Shown here: positions 10,006 to 18,512 of the stretch, piece after piece
Layout of the letters: each line of letters starts with the position of its first letter
Numbering within the stretch: the stretch's first letter is position 1
DNA from: Dorea sp. 5-2
GTDB lineage: Bacteria; Bacillota; Clostridia; Lachnospirales; Lachnospiraceae
DNA: 64,000 bases
NCBI RefSeq assembly: GCF_000403455.2
Contig: NZ_KE159770.1
Location: 138,533-202,532, forward strand
Direction: 5' to 3'
Made by a program: the position numbers and the translations under genes
The notes under the pieces: model-generated
Database searches by the model: none
What the model was told of the DNA's origin: nothing
What the model saw: the letters and a program-made list of their open reading frames with translations, nothing else

Positions 10006-10046
10006 AAAAGGAGACCGTAGCATCCTTACGATGTGCGCCTCCTTTT
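10006..10046 (-). terminator. Hairpin after the ABC permease gene
   Basis: An inverted repeat AAAAGGAG / CTCCTTTT with a partly paired inner part (GCATC / GATGT) lies about 60 bp past the permease stop codon. On the minus strand T residues close the stem. It is a plausible but imperfect rho-independent terminator. Confidence 0.5.
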
Positions 10047-10106
10047 ACAGCTAGGATCATTATACGAAATATAAAATGAAATAGCAATCGTTTTTCTAAA
10101 AATTCT

Positions 10107-12515
10107 CTAATTCTCCATCCCCCGTAACCGTTCCACCAGCGCTTCCTTAGAAAAGCTGTGCATTGACACAAAGGTAATGACGAGCGGGACAAATATCAAC
10201 ACGCCCGCATAAGCAAGAGCCAAAATCACAGGGAAGCGAAACGCCATATAAAATGCTCCTATCTTGTTCAACATATGGCTCAGCGCATACCCGCATGCCG
10301 TTCCCGCCGTCATCGTTATGCCTACTGTCACAAGCACCAGAAACAGGCTTTCAGAAAGAAGCATTTTCCTGATCTGCCCCTTGCTCATGCCGATAGATTC
10401 AAGCATGGCAAGCTCCTGCCTGCGGGTGATGATATTGGTGATCAGTGTATTCATCATACTCAGGATGCTGAACATCATGATAAAGACCGCAAGACCGCTG
10501 ATGGCGCCAAACTGCTGGTCTGCATTCTGTTCATATACCGGCCTTCTCTCCGCAAGGGTTTCCATGCTTAACTCTGGTCTGTCCGCGATCATCTGTGCAA
10601 GGGCTTCTCCGATTCCCGCTTCCATCTCGGCTTCTGTCGATACCAGCAGGCGGTTATTGAGACTGTCATAAGACACCAGACCTAGAGCCGCCTGTTCCGG
10701 CATCAAGAACCACTCTTCCAGTCCGTGGTGATCCACAACATACTGCTGGTCTAATATGCCAAGAATGGTCACTTCCTTTTCCGCCATCCGACTGCCGTCA
10801 TAATAATGCAGTGTGATACTGCTGCCTGTCTCAAATTCCCATCCATAGATCTCTTTCACAGTATCATTTCCCGCCACAAGAACATAATCACCGCTCATGA
10901 GTTTCTCATAGTCCGCGCTTCCCTCTGCCAGATAGCCGTCAATCTCCCTTACACTTTCTTCGGTCAGCAGATTGATACCGTCGTCTGTATCATATACATC
11001 GTTCTTTGGATAATCAAACTTAACTCCAAGTCCCTTGATCTCCGTGACCTTCTTCACACCGTCAAGACTTAAGATCTCTTCCGTCATGCCGGCATCAAGA
11101 GGCGTTCTCGCCTGCAATCCGCTCTTTCCGTATTCATCCAGTTCGATCGCTGATACAGAATAGGTAATATTGAATTCCGCATCCCGAAAATCCCCCTGTC
11201 TTGCAAACTTCTCCTTGTCAAAGGAAGACATATATGCCGCCGCCGTCATGAAGAGAATCCCGCCCAGCCCTAAGGAAAGCATGGTGATCACCGTCTTCTT
11301 CCTGTTCTTCGAGAAATTCATGATGCCTAAATATAACGGCGTAAGCTTCCGGCACAGCTTCCTGTTTCCTGCCTTATCCATGGTCTCCTTCGGCACATAG
11401 CGCAGCGCCTCCATCGGAGAGACCGCTGATGCAAGACGCGCCGGCTTACGCACGGAAATCATCGTGATCACATACACAGCCATAAATACAAACAATACGA
11501 TAAAGATAAGATTCTTAACATTAAAACCATCCGGGATCATGCAGTATCCCGCGGCTGCGCCGACTAAAATACCTGCCGGGGACGCGCTAAGGAACAAAAA
11601 GCCGCCCTCGCGGGAAACGAATTTCCTCATCTGCTTCTTCGTCATACCGATGGTGCGAAGCTGTCCGAACTGGTGGATCCTGCCGATCACCGACAGATAG
11701 AACACACCGTAGATCACCAGGATACAGGCAGACAGGATCACCATGCCGATTATGCCATAGAGCATTGCGAACTGCATATTGACGGATAAGGTGTCAAGAA
11801 ATGCATTTGACGGCGCCACATATTCCCGCTTGATCCCTGCACTGCTTCCGATCTGATACATCATTTCCTTACACTCTTCAAGGCTCATATCCTCCGCGCC
11901 GTAAAGCCTGGCATACACTTCATAAGGTCTGTCCTTTAGCTGGCTTCCGTTCCTGGCATAGCCTTCAGACAGGAATATGAAGAACTGCTTTGCCGAGGCG
12001 TTGCCCTTTAAGATTCCTGATACGGTAAATGTCTCCGTACTGCCGTCATAAAATGAGAAGGTCACACTGCTCCCGACAGAAGGCTCCTGCCCCATCTTCG
12101 TCAGCATGGCAGCCTGTACGGCAATCTCGTCTTCTGCTTCTGGCAGACGGCCCTCTTCTAACTCCCCCACCTGGATCTCATCTATCAGTTCACTCACATA
12201 AAAAGGCATGACGTCAAAACCATCCATCTTGGACAATACCCCTGTTTTCACCTGTATCTGGTAAGCGATCCGTTCATCGTTCATAAGCTTCTTCATCTGA
12301 CCGGCGGTAAGCTCATAGTAACCGACCTGCTGCCTGTGGGAAAGCGCGTTCTTCTCCCGCTGTTTCTGGCCCGACGCGAACATAAGGATCGCTGTCAAAA
12401 GAGCCGAAGCCAGGACGATCGTAACCATCACGAAAATATTTCTCATACGGCTTGATCTCAGGCTCTCCTTCGACATCCGTGAGATCATTCCTGTTGTTAT
12501 CCTCTTGCTGTTCAT
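10107..12515 (-). CDS. FtsX-like ABC transporter permease
   Basis: An 802-residue membrane protein with the MacB/FtsX layout. One N-terminal helix (about 28-48) is followed by an extracytoplasmic domain and a three-helix FtsX block (about 255-370). A further helix near 425, a second extracytoplasmic domain and a C-terminal FtsX block (about 680-790) complete it. Such double-length permeases pair with a LolD/MacB/BceA-like ATPase and act in peptide resistance, lipoprotein handling or export. The ATG at 12515 has GGAGGGCTTAAGGG upstream, 14 bp after the stop of the ATPase gene. The neighbouring LytTR/GHKL system is a possible regulator, but that is inference. Confidence 0.85.
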   Translation of the reverse strand: MNSKRITTGMISRMSKESLRSSRMRNIFVMVTIVLASALLTAILMFASGQKQREKNALSHRQQVGYYELTAGQMKKLMNDERIAYQIQVKTGVLSKMDGFDVMPFYVSELIDEIQVGELEEGRLPEAEDEIAVQAAMLTKMGQEPSVGSSVTFSFYDGSTETFTVSGILKGNASAKQFFIFLSEGYARNGSQLKDRPYEVYARLYGAEDMSLEECKEMMYQIGSSAGIKREYVAPSNAFLDTLSVNMQFAMLYGIIGMVILSACILVIYGVFYLSVIGRIHQFGQLRTIGMTKKQMRKFVSREGGFLFLSASPAGILVGAAAGYCMIPDGFNVKNLIFIVLFVFMAVYVITMISVRKPARLASAVSPMEALRYVPKETMDKAGNRKLCRKLTPLYLGIMNFSKNRKKTVITMLSLGLGGILFMTAAAYMSSFDKEKFARQGDFRDAEFNITYSVSAIELDEYGKSGLQARTPLDAGMTEEILSLDGVKKVTEIKGLGVKFDYPKNDVYDTDDGINLLTEESVREIDGYLAEGSADYEKLMSGDYVLVAGNDTVKEIYGWEFETGSSITLHYYDGSRMAEKEVTILGILDQQYVVDHHGLEEWFLMPEQAALGLVSYDSLNNRLLVSTEAEMEAGIGEALAQMIADRPELSMETLAERRPVYEQNADQQFGAISGLAVFIMMFSILSMMNTLITNIITRRQELAMLESIGMSKGQIRKMLLSESLFLVLVTVGITMTAGTACGYALSHMLNKIGAFYMAFRFPVILALAYAGVLIFVPLVITFVSMHSFSKEALVERLRGMEN

Positions 12516-12529
12516 CCCTTAAGCCCTCC

Positions 12530-13195
12530 TTATACATGGATCCTGCCGTCTTCAATACGGATCGTCACGTCTGCCTTCTTCGCGATCTCAGGATTATGCG
12601 TGATCATAACAATCGTCTGATGGAACATCTCGCTGGTCATCTTCAGAAGGTCGATCACCTTATCGCTGGTACGGCTGTCCAGATTCCCGGTAGGTTCATC
12701 CGCCAGGATGATCGCCGGTTTTGACACCAGTGCGCGGGCGATCGCCGCCCTCTGCTGCTGGCCTCCGGAGAGATGGCTGGGATAACTGCGAAGCTTCTCG
12801 TCAAGCTCCAGGAAATGAACGATCTCTCTTAAGAACTCCTTATCCTCACGCTTACCGTCCAGGCGGACCGGAAGCACGATATTTTCGTACACCGTCAGAT
12901 ACGGGATGAGGTTATAATTCTGAAAGATAAATCCGATCCGCCTTCGTCTGAACACCGTAAGCTGTTCTTCGGTCAACTGTTCAAGGCTCTGGTCTTCTAC
13001 CTTTACACTGCCTGACGTGGGCGTATCCAGTCCGCCGAGCATGTTCAACAGGGTAGATTTCCCGCTGCCCGACGTCCCGATAATGGCGGCAAACTGTCCT
13101 GCCTCGATCGACACATCCACATCGTCCAGCGCTTTTACAAGGCTTTCTTCCCTGCCGTAATATTTCTTCAAATTGAATGCATTTAGTATGCTCAT
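12530..13195 (-). CDS. ABC transporter ATP-binding protein (MacB/LolD type)
   Basis: A 221-residue ATPase with Walker A GTSGSGKST near residue 38, Q-loop IFQNYNLIPYLTVYENI, signature LSGGQQQR, Walker B AIILADEPTGNLDS and switch His in MITHNPEIA. The NLIPYLTVYEN segment and the gene order mark it as the partner of the FtsX-type permease just downstream. Two in-frame ATGs compete; the one at 13195 has AGGAGG at proper spacing, and the one at 13201 overlaps it too closely. The substrate is unknown. Confidence 0.92.
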   Translation of the reverse strand: MSILNAFNLKKYYGREESLVKALDDVDVSIEAGQFAAIIGTSGSGKSTLLNMLGGLDTPTSGSVKVEDQSLEQLTEEQLTVFRRRRIGFIFQNYNLIPYLTVYENIVLPVRLDGKREDKEFLREIVHFLELDEKLRSYPSHLSGGQQQRAAIARALVSKPAIILADEPTGNLDSRTSDKVIDLLKMTSEMFHQTIVMITHNPEIAKKADVTIRIEDGRIHV

Positions 13196-13363
13196 AGTCA
13201 TTCCTCCTCATTTTCTTTCCTGCATTCCCGGAAATCTCTCTGGCTCTGGTCCCTTGAGATTCCGGACATGTTTTATTATCTCTTTGGATAGATTTATTTT
13301 ATAAAAGAATAGAAGGAAATTCTATTTGCCGGGATGTAAAGTTTGGATGGTTTTTTGTAAAAT

Positions 13364-13528
13364 TTAGAAATCTTCGGATTCTTCCTCATCAACTTCCTGC
13401 ACCTGGGTATAACTTGTCTGTGAAAGAATTTCCAATACTTTACGCACCTCATTTTGGGCTATGGGACCTGACAACAAAGACATACTTACCATTATGGCAA
13501 GAAATAATTTATAGATCTTTTCTCTCAT
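13364..13528 (-). CDS. Small secreted-peptide candidate (54 residues)
   Basis: A 54-codon reading frame with GGAGG seven bases before its ATG. The N-terminus is basic then hydrophobic (REKIYKLFLAIMVSMSLLSG), like a signal sequence, with a possible cut after GPIA. The tail is very acidic (QEVDEEESEDF) and there is no cysteine. It follows the gene for a two-TM protein by about 120 bp on the same strand and faces a LytTR/GHKL sensor pair. The peptide could be a secreted signal or an accessory to the membrane protein, but I recognise no family. It lacks the Cys/Ser ring residue typical of AgrD-type autoinducers. Confidence 0.55.
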   Translation of the reverse strand: MREKIYKLFLAIMVSMSLLSGPIAQNEVRKVLEILSQTSYTQVQEVDEEESEDF

Positions 13529-13648
13529 TTATAATCCTCCATTTCAATATCTACATACCATATCTGCATACCAAAAGAAAACCATATTTGATCCCAAAAT
13601 GGTTGATGGATGCTGTCATATTTGCAATGATTTGAAAATGGAGTTGAT

Positions 13649-14029
13649 TTAATTGTCCAGACGTACCTTCTGATTAATTAATGTCCATTCATCAGACAAT
13701 AATATAAATAAGGTCAAATAAAATGATAGAAGAAATGTAACCAGATAAAGAAGCAGACGGAATCTGTCAGGGACAACCGCAACGACAGACGCCGGGCATA
13801 TATCCTTCGTTATCGTTTCCTTGTCACCATCGGCAGCGGCACTTCCCGAGGCTGTCAACGTCTCGATCTTGAACGATTGATCGGATAATTCATTACGATC
13901 ATGATTACCGCAAAAAACTACATCTGCTGCGCATACAGCAAAAAGGAGCATCATGAATAAAACTATAATACGGAACAAATGATTTTTCTTACTAATTTCA
14001 GGGCAAATATCCACATTCACTGTTGGCAT
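13649..14029 (-). CDS. Small two-TM membrane protein of unknown function
   Basis: A 126-residue protein with two predicted helices, about residues 20-42 (HLFRIIVLFMMLLFAVCAAD) and 92-113 (RFRLLLYLVTFLLSFYLTLF), and a polar loop of about 50 residues between them. Cysteines flank the first helix and occur again in the loop (DICPAS). The ATG at 14029 follows AGGAGGTTGTGCT; the in-frame ATG at 14047 is less likely. I do not recognise a family. It may form a unit with the 54-residue peptide gene downstream and is divergent from the LytTR/GHKL operon. Confidence 0.6.
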   Translation of the reverse strand: MPTVNVDICPEISKKNHLFRIIVLFMMLLFAVCAADVVFCGNHDRNELSDQSFKIETLTASGSAAADGDKETITKDICPASVVAVVPDRFRLLLYLVTFLLSFYLTLFILLSDEWTLINQKVRLDN

Positions 14030-14066
14030 AGCACAACCTCCTTCCATTAGATCTTATTACTATATA

Positions 14067-14107
14067 ATTATATCAAAATGATACCGAATACACACCATAT
14101 TTTGATA
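14067..14107 (-). promoter_or_regulatory. Candidate promoter with inverted repeat for the two-TM protein gene
   Basis: TATAAT on the minus strand (14067-14072) fits a -10 box. An inverted repeat TATCAAAAT / ATTTTGATA (14071-14079 and 14099-14107, arms centred 28 bp apart) covers the -10 to -35 area and could be an operator. No good -35 hexamer is visible. Confidence 0.4.
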
Positions 14108-14147
14108 AAACTTTTCATTTCCCTGGTGCAGACACGCTCTGCATTCC

Positions 14148-14176
14148 TTGACAATGCATATATATTAGGGTATCTT
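14148..14176 (+). promoter_or_regulatory. Promoter of the LytTR/GHKL operon
   Basis: A consensus -35 TTGACA (14148-14153), a 17-bp spacer and a -10 TATCTT (14171-14176) lie about 85 bp before the response regulator start codon. Confidence 0.6.
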
Positions 14177-14194
14177 AAATCTGTACCCAGACAG

Positions 14195-14213
14195 GGCATA
14201 CGTTACGTATGCC
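14195..14213. promoter_or_regulatory. 19-bp palindrome in the leader of the two-component operon
   Basis: GGCATACGT-T-ACGTATGCC is a perfect 9+1+9 inverted repeat. It lies about 10-30 bp downstream of the predicted transcription start and 48 bp before the ATG, a position suited to a repressor site. Confidence 0.5.
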
Positions 14214-14260
14214 TCCGGTACGGACCAAAAATCATAAAGAAATAAAGGACAGTACATACA

Positions 14261-14962
14261 ATGTTAGAACTTGCAATCTGTGACGATGAGAAACTATACC
14301 GAAATGACCTGAAAAAGATCCTTGGCACCAGACTAGACCTGTCGGGGATCGAATATCGCATCACGGAATTCTCCTGCGGGGAAGAACTGCTCAGAAAGCA
14401 TGAGCAGACGAACTTCCAGATCATTTTTCTGGATATCGAGATGGGCGCCCTGAACGGAATGGAGACTGCGAAAATGCTCCGTTCCATGAACCGGCAGTCC
14501 GTGATCATCTTCGTGACCTCACATCCTGATTTTGTATTTCAGGGTTACGAGGTCCGCGCCCTTAATTATATCCTGAAACCCTATGAGCCTTCGAAGATTC
14601 TCTCGGTTCTCAAGACGGCGCTCAACGAACTGGAGCTTACCGCCGAGAAATATTATGTGATCGAACAGCGCTCCGGCAGTATCCGCGTTCCCTTAAGCCA
14701 GATTCAATATATTTTCAGCGAAAAGCGTCTGCTCCACATGGTAACAAAGGAAGAGACCTACACCTTTTACGGAAAGCTTTGCGATCTGGAGGATGCGCTT
14801 GGGGAAGCCTTTGCCCGAAGCCACAGCAGATATCTGGTGAACCTGAAGTTTGTAGAGAAAATTGACGGAAACGGGGTATTGGCAGGCGGCGCAGTACTCC
14901 CCGTCAGTCGTTCCTGTAAACAGGAATTTTCCATTGCATTTGCAAAATATATGTTAGACTAG
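14261..14962 (+). CDS. LytTR-family response regulator (AgrA-like)
   Basis: A 233-residue cytoplasmic regulator. The receiver domain (1-125) has the acidic pair DD at residues 8-9, phospho-acceptor Asp58 in IIFLDIEMG and the Lys in YILKPYEP. The LytTR DNA-binding domain follows at about 140-230 (ARSHSRYLVNLKFVEKI). It should be phosphorylated by the GHKL kinase 11 bp downstream and bind paired direct repeats. Nearby candidates for control are the divergent two-TM protein/peptide unit and the ABC exporter beyond it. No ribosome-binding site stronger than AAAGGA is visible. Confidence 0.92.
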   Translation: MLELAICDDEKLYRNDLKKILGTRLDLSGIEYRITEFSCGEELLRKHEQTNFQIIFLDIEMGALNGMETAKMLRSMNRQSVIIFVTSHPDFVFQGYEVRALNYILKPYEPSKILSVLKTALNELELTAEKYYVIEQRSGSIRVPLSQIQYIFSEKRLLHMVTKEETYTFYGKLCDLEDALGEAFARSHSRYLVNLKFVEKIDGNGVLAGGAVLPVSRSCKQEFSIAFAKYMLD

Positions 14963-14973
14963 GAGGTACTGCA

Positions 14974-16257
14974 ATGTTAACCTATATAGAAATGGCGGCA
15001 AATCTGTCCATCTACCTTGTCTGTTCCCGGCTGATCCTTCTTGGGATACAGGGCTTTCTTTCCTTAAGATGGCGGCATCCGGCGGTGTATATCCCCCTCT
15101 TCCTGATTCTCATACAGGCTGTGGCGGCGGTCGTCTATCCGGAGGAGCTCACCGGGCTTACCGCGTGCCTGCTTCTTCTTGCGTCGGCGCTCTTTTTATT
15201 TTTTAAGGGAGAATGGTATCTGAAGCTGTCTGCTTCCATCATCCTGTTTCCGATCATCACCTCCATCTCATATGTGACGCAGGATGTCGGATCACTGGTG
15301 TGGGAATACATCTTCAACCGGAATATGAACCCGTATGCGGAAACCTTCTTACATACCTTTACCATGTTCCTGCGGATCCCGGTCTACTACTTCATATACC
15401 GCTGTCTGAAAAACTGGCTTTCCGATACGGTCCATCTCCTGACGAAGAAGATGTGGATGGTCATAGATCTGGTCTCCATGACCTCTTTCACGGGAATCAT
15501 ATCCGTGATCTACAGCTGTGTTACGGCAAATTCATATCTTGCATACCCGACCTGCGCGGCAAGCCTTTTCACCAGCCTTGGGTGCTTCTATCTGTGCACT
15601 TATATGGCGCGGGCGGTCAAGACAGACATGGAGTTAAGGATGCTCTCCTATCAGAAATCCTATTACGAGGAAATCGAGAAGAACCAGCAGACCGTAAGGA
15701 AACTGCGCCATGACATGAAGAACCACCTGAATATCATCGGAATGCTGATCGCTGACGAGAAGACGCCGGAGGCGAAGAATTACCTTACAGAGCTTAACCA
15801 GGAATTTGCGGTCACGGCAAAGTCTTATTGTTCTAATGAAGTGGTAAATGCGGTTCTTAACAGCAAGGAACAGTCGGCGGCAGAGGCGCAGATCCGCTGT
15901 GAATTCCAGATCGACCTTGCCGAGGATCCGCAGATGGAGGACATTGACCTGTGCGCCCTGCTCTCCAATACCCTTGACAACGCCATTGAAGCGTGCCGGA
16001 AGATCCCCGAAGCCTCCGAACGATTCCTCTCCGTGAAAGCGCGGTGCCAGAAGGGATTTTTCAGTTATAAAGTGGTGAATTCCAAAGCAAACGAGGTGAC
16101 AGAAGAAAACGGCTGTTTCGTCACCAGTAAGAAGGATGCCGGTCTGCACGGGATCGGGCTTAAGAATGTTAAGCAGATTGCGGCGAAATATGAAGGGTAT
16201 GTGGAGGTCAGCTATGATGAACATTCCTTCACTGTAGTTGTGATGATCCACGGTTGA
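14974..16257 (+). CDS. GHKL sensor histidine kinase (AgrC-like)
   Basis: A 427-residue membrane kinase. The first half has about six hydrophobic helices and no obvious extracellular sensor domain, as in AgrC-type peptide sensors. The phospho-acceptor His is near residue 246 (RKLRHDMKNHLNI), followed by an N-box (NTLDNAIEAC) and a G-box (GLHGIGLKNVKQI) of the HATPase_c_5 type. The start follows AGGAGGT just after the regulator stop codon, so the pair forms one operon. The likely ligand is a peptide, by family; the 54-residue peptide encoded nearby is one untested candidate. Confidence 0.9.
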   Translation: MLTYIEMAANLSIYLVCSRLILLGIQGFLSLRWRHPAVYIPLFLILIQAVAAVVYPEELTGLTACLLLLASALFLFFKGEWYLKLSASIILFPIITSISYVTQDVGSLVWEYIFNRNMNPYAETFLHTFTMFLRIPVYYFIYRCLKNWLSDTVHLLTKKMWMVIDLVSMTSFTGIISVIYSCVTANSYLAYPTCAASLFTSLGCFYLCTYMARAVKTDMELRMLSYQKSYYEEIEKNQQTVRKLRHDMKNHLNIIGMLIADEKTPEAKNYLTELNQEFAVTAKSYCSNEVVNAVLNSKEQSAAEAQIRCEFQIDLAEDPQMEDIDLCALLSNTLDNAIEACRKIPEASERFLSVKARCQKGFFSYKVVNSKANEVTEENGCFVTSKKDAGLHGIGLKNVKQIAAKYEGYVEVSYDEHSFTVVVMIHG

Positions 16258-16271
16258 GGGCAAAAGACATA

Positions 16272-16341
16272 AGTACAGCATTGCGTAACTAACAGTGAAT
16301 TCTGCACTCGCTATTCACCGTTATTTATACAATGCTGTACT
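16272..16341. repeat. Two-tier hairpin between convergent genes
   Basis: An outer perfect 12-bp inverted repeat (AGTACAGCATTG / CAATGCTGTACT) encloses an inner 10-bp one (AACAGTGAAT / ATTCACCGTT, one G-T pair). It sits between the kinase stop codon and the convergent aldolase gene. It may act as a bidirectional terminator, though neither side has a clear T-run. Confidence 0.6.
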
Positions 16342-16367
16342 CGATTTCTGCTTCTTCAATTAGAAAT

Positions 16368-17213
16368 TTATAACAGCTTCTTACAGTTGAACACCTCTAT
16401 ATGGTGCCGTACATTCTCATATGTACCCTGAACCATGGCTTCATTCAGCTTGAAGTAATTATGCGCCCCTTCTGTCCGGAAATACTCCTCTGCCCGCTTC
16501 GTCAGCTGGTTGAAGCTTGCCGTCGCAATATTCACCTTCACGATCCCAAGAGAAATGGCGCGCCTGAAATCTTCGTCTGTGATCCCGCTCCCGCCGTGCA
16601 GTACCAATGGGATCTCCGTCTTCCGATCGATCTCTTCCAGCACGTCAAACGCCAATGTCGGCGCAACCGGGTAATTCCCGTGTGCGTTCCCGATGGCGAC
16701 AGCAAGTGCGTCGATCCCCGTGTTCTCGCAGAAGGCCTTCGCATCCTCCGGATCCGTACAGCGGATCCCGTGGTCACAGCTTCCGTCCTCACTGCCTCCC
16801 ACCAATCCAAGCTCCGCCTCTACGGTTGCTCCGTATTTCTTCGCAATCTCTACGACTTCCCTGGTGCGCGCCATATTTTCCTCAAAGGGATAGGTGGAAC
16901 TGTCGTACATCACAGAGGTAAATCCAAGCTCCAGCGCTTTCTTCACCGTCTCCATCGTAAGCCCGTGGTCCAGATGGACCGCCACGTCCACCTTCGCTTC
17001 CTTCGCCGCCTGCACCATCATCGGTCCCATGAGGGCAAGCGGGGAATGGGGAAGCCGTACCTCCGCGATCTGAAGGATAATAGGCGTGTCAAGCTCTTCT
17101 GCCGCCCAAACGGCTCCCTTGACCATCTCCATATTGCCGACGCTGAACGCGCCCACGCCCCGGTTCTCCTTACCTGCCTGCTCTAACAGTTTTTTCATCG
17201 TTACCAGTGCCAT
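16368..17213 (-). CDS. Class II ketose-bisphosphate aldolase, IolJ candidate
   Basis: A 281-residue zinc-dependent aldolase of the fructose-bisphosphate/tagatose-bisphosphate family. The metal and phosphate sites are visible in AVHLDHG, TVEAELG, AIGNAHGNYP, LVLHGGSGI and KVNIATA. Family members cleave a ketose bisphosphate, or 6-phospho-5-dehydro-2-deoxygluconate (IolJ), to give dihydroxyacetone phosphate. The operon promoter is nearly identical to the one before iolC, so I infer the IolJ role (products DHAP and malonate semialdehyde). The sequence alone does not exclude a general FBP aldolase. The start has GGAGGTACAAAGAG upstream and overlaps the transporter gene by 44 bp. Confidence 0.82.
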   Translation of the reverse strand: MALVTMKKLLEQAGKENRGVGAFSVGNMEMVKGAVWAAEELDTPIILQIAEVRLPHSPLALMGPMMVQAAKEAKVDVAVHLDHGLTMETVKKALELGFTSVMYDSSTYPFEENMARTREVVEIAKKYGATVEAELGLVGGSEDGSCDHGIRCTDPEDAKAFCENTGIDALAVAIGNAHGNYPVAPTLAFDVLEEIDRKTEIPLVLHGGSGITDEDFRRAISLGIVKVNIATASFNQLTKRAEEYFRTEGAHNYFKLNEAMVQGTYENVRHHIEVFNCKKLL

Positions 17214-18483
17214 CTCTTTGTACCTCCTTTTTTGCCGCCAGATCCTGCGATCCGTCTATCCTCTTTAATTCCCTGCCAAGCAGCATCATGCAGATCAATG
17301 CGGTCAATGCAGATATCACACCCACCGCGAACACTGCCTGCATACCATATCCATTTCCTGTGATAAACCCTGTGACCGCCGGCGCTCCGAAGGTGGCGAT
17401 CACAATACCGAACATGACGAATCCATAGTTTTCTCCCGCGTGCTCAAGTCCGAACACCGAACTGGTAAAGGACGGAAAGCTTCCCATGATCCCGCCGTAA
17501 CAGCCATACATCACGATGATCGCCGCTGTTACCGCATAGGAATGCGCCGTAGATAGCACCAGCATTGCCGCAACCGACACTGCCAGAACTCCCTTGATAC
17601 AAATACTCCTTCCCGCCTTATCTGCAAGTGTGGGAAGCAGAAGCCTTGTCCCCGCGTTCATAACCGAGCCGAACATAACCGCGCTTACGGCAGCCGATAC
17701 CGGAATCCCCATCTCGATCTGATAGGTCTGGGACACCGGCGACAGCATGAAATACGAGAGCAGTCCAAACAGCATCGTTGCAAGCAGAAGATAGAAGCTT
17801 CTGGTCCTCATCATCTCAGAAGCCGTGTACTGCTTCTGGTTAAGCTCCGTATGGTTTCCCTGTCCGGCGGCAAGTCTTTCTTCCTCCTTCTTTCTCCACA
17901 GGGGATCCGGAAGGCTTAGAAATATACTATATAAGATCCAGGATACGGCAACAGCCGATCCTATCACAAGAAATGCAAGCTTTGGCCCTCCCGCTTCCAG
18001 GAGCGTCCGACTCACCGGCGCAAGGAAGAACCCGCACAGCCCGTTTGCCGTGATCACCACGCCGGACGCGAACCCGGTACGCCCCGGGAACCATTTCTGC
18101 GCAGTGGAAATGATCGTCGTATAGATCATCCCCTGTCCGAAGCCCTGCATCACCCCATAGGTCAGATAGATGGGGACGGGCGACGGAATGATCAGGAAGG
18201 CAGACAACAGGATTCCCGCCGTGAAGACGCCTCCTCCGATAAATGCGGCGATTCTTGGATCATACTGATCCTGGATCCTCCCACCGATGATATTTCCGAA
18301 TACAAACGCACTGAGCGCCAGATAGAAGCACATGGACGCCTGCCCCTGGGACCATCCCGCCTGTTCCATCACATATGGCTGATAGATGGACCATACGTGG
18401 GGAAATCCGGTGAAGAAGATCGCAAACGCGCCGGACATCATCATGAGTAATCTTTGTCTTTTTTGAGTTCTTGTAAGTTCCAT
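17170..18483 (-). CDS. MFS transporter of the oxalate/formate antiporter (OFA) type
   Basis: A 437-residue transporter with about 12 helices. The N-terminal half (GFPHVWSIYQPYVMEQAGWS, GFGQGMIYTTIISTAQKWFP) is typical of the OFA group of the major facilitator superfamily, which moves small carboxylates or hydroxy acids. It lies between the iron alcohol dehydrogenase and aldolase genes. Since that operon has the iol promoter, it may export a short acid end product such as 3-hydroxypropionate, or import a substrate; both are inference. The ATG at 18483 is chosen; a TTG at 18522, overlapping the upstream stop, is also possible. Confidence 0.82.
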   Translation of the reverse strand: MELTRTQKRQRLLMMMSGAFAIFFTGFPHVWSIYQPYVMEQAGWSQGQASMCFYLALSAFVFGNIIGGRIQDQYDPRIAAFIGGGVFTAGILLSAFLIIPSPVPIYLTYGVMQGFGQGMIYTTIISTAQKWFPGRTGFASGVVITANGLCGFFLAPVSRTLLEAGGPKLAFLVIGSAVAVSWILYSIFLSLPDPLWRKKEEERLAAGQGNHTELNQKQYTASEMMRTRSFYLLLATMLFGLLSYFMLSPVSQTYQIEMGIPVSAAVSAVMFGSVMNAGTRLLLPTLADKAGRSICIKGVLAVSVAAMLVLSTAHSYAVTAAIIVMYGCYGGIMGSFPSFTSSVFGLEHAGENYGFVMFGIVIATFGAPAVTGFITGNGYGMQAVFAVGVISALTALICMMLLGRELKRIDGSQDLAAKKEVQRDGTGNDEKTVRAGR

Positions 18484-18512
18484 AAAATCCACGTCTTTCT
18501 CTGCCAGGTCTT

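Noticed and set aside
13414..13635. Plus-strand frame of 73 codons in the gap upstream of the ABC ATPase gene
   Set aside because: The minus strand here has a frame with good ribosome-binding site and signal-like N-terminus; the plus frame has neither.
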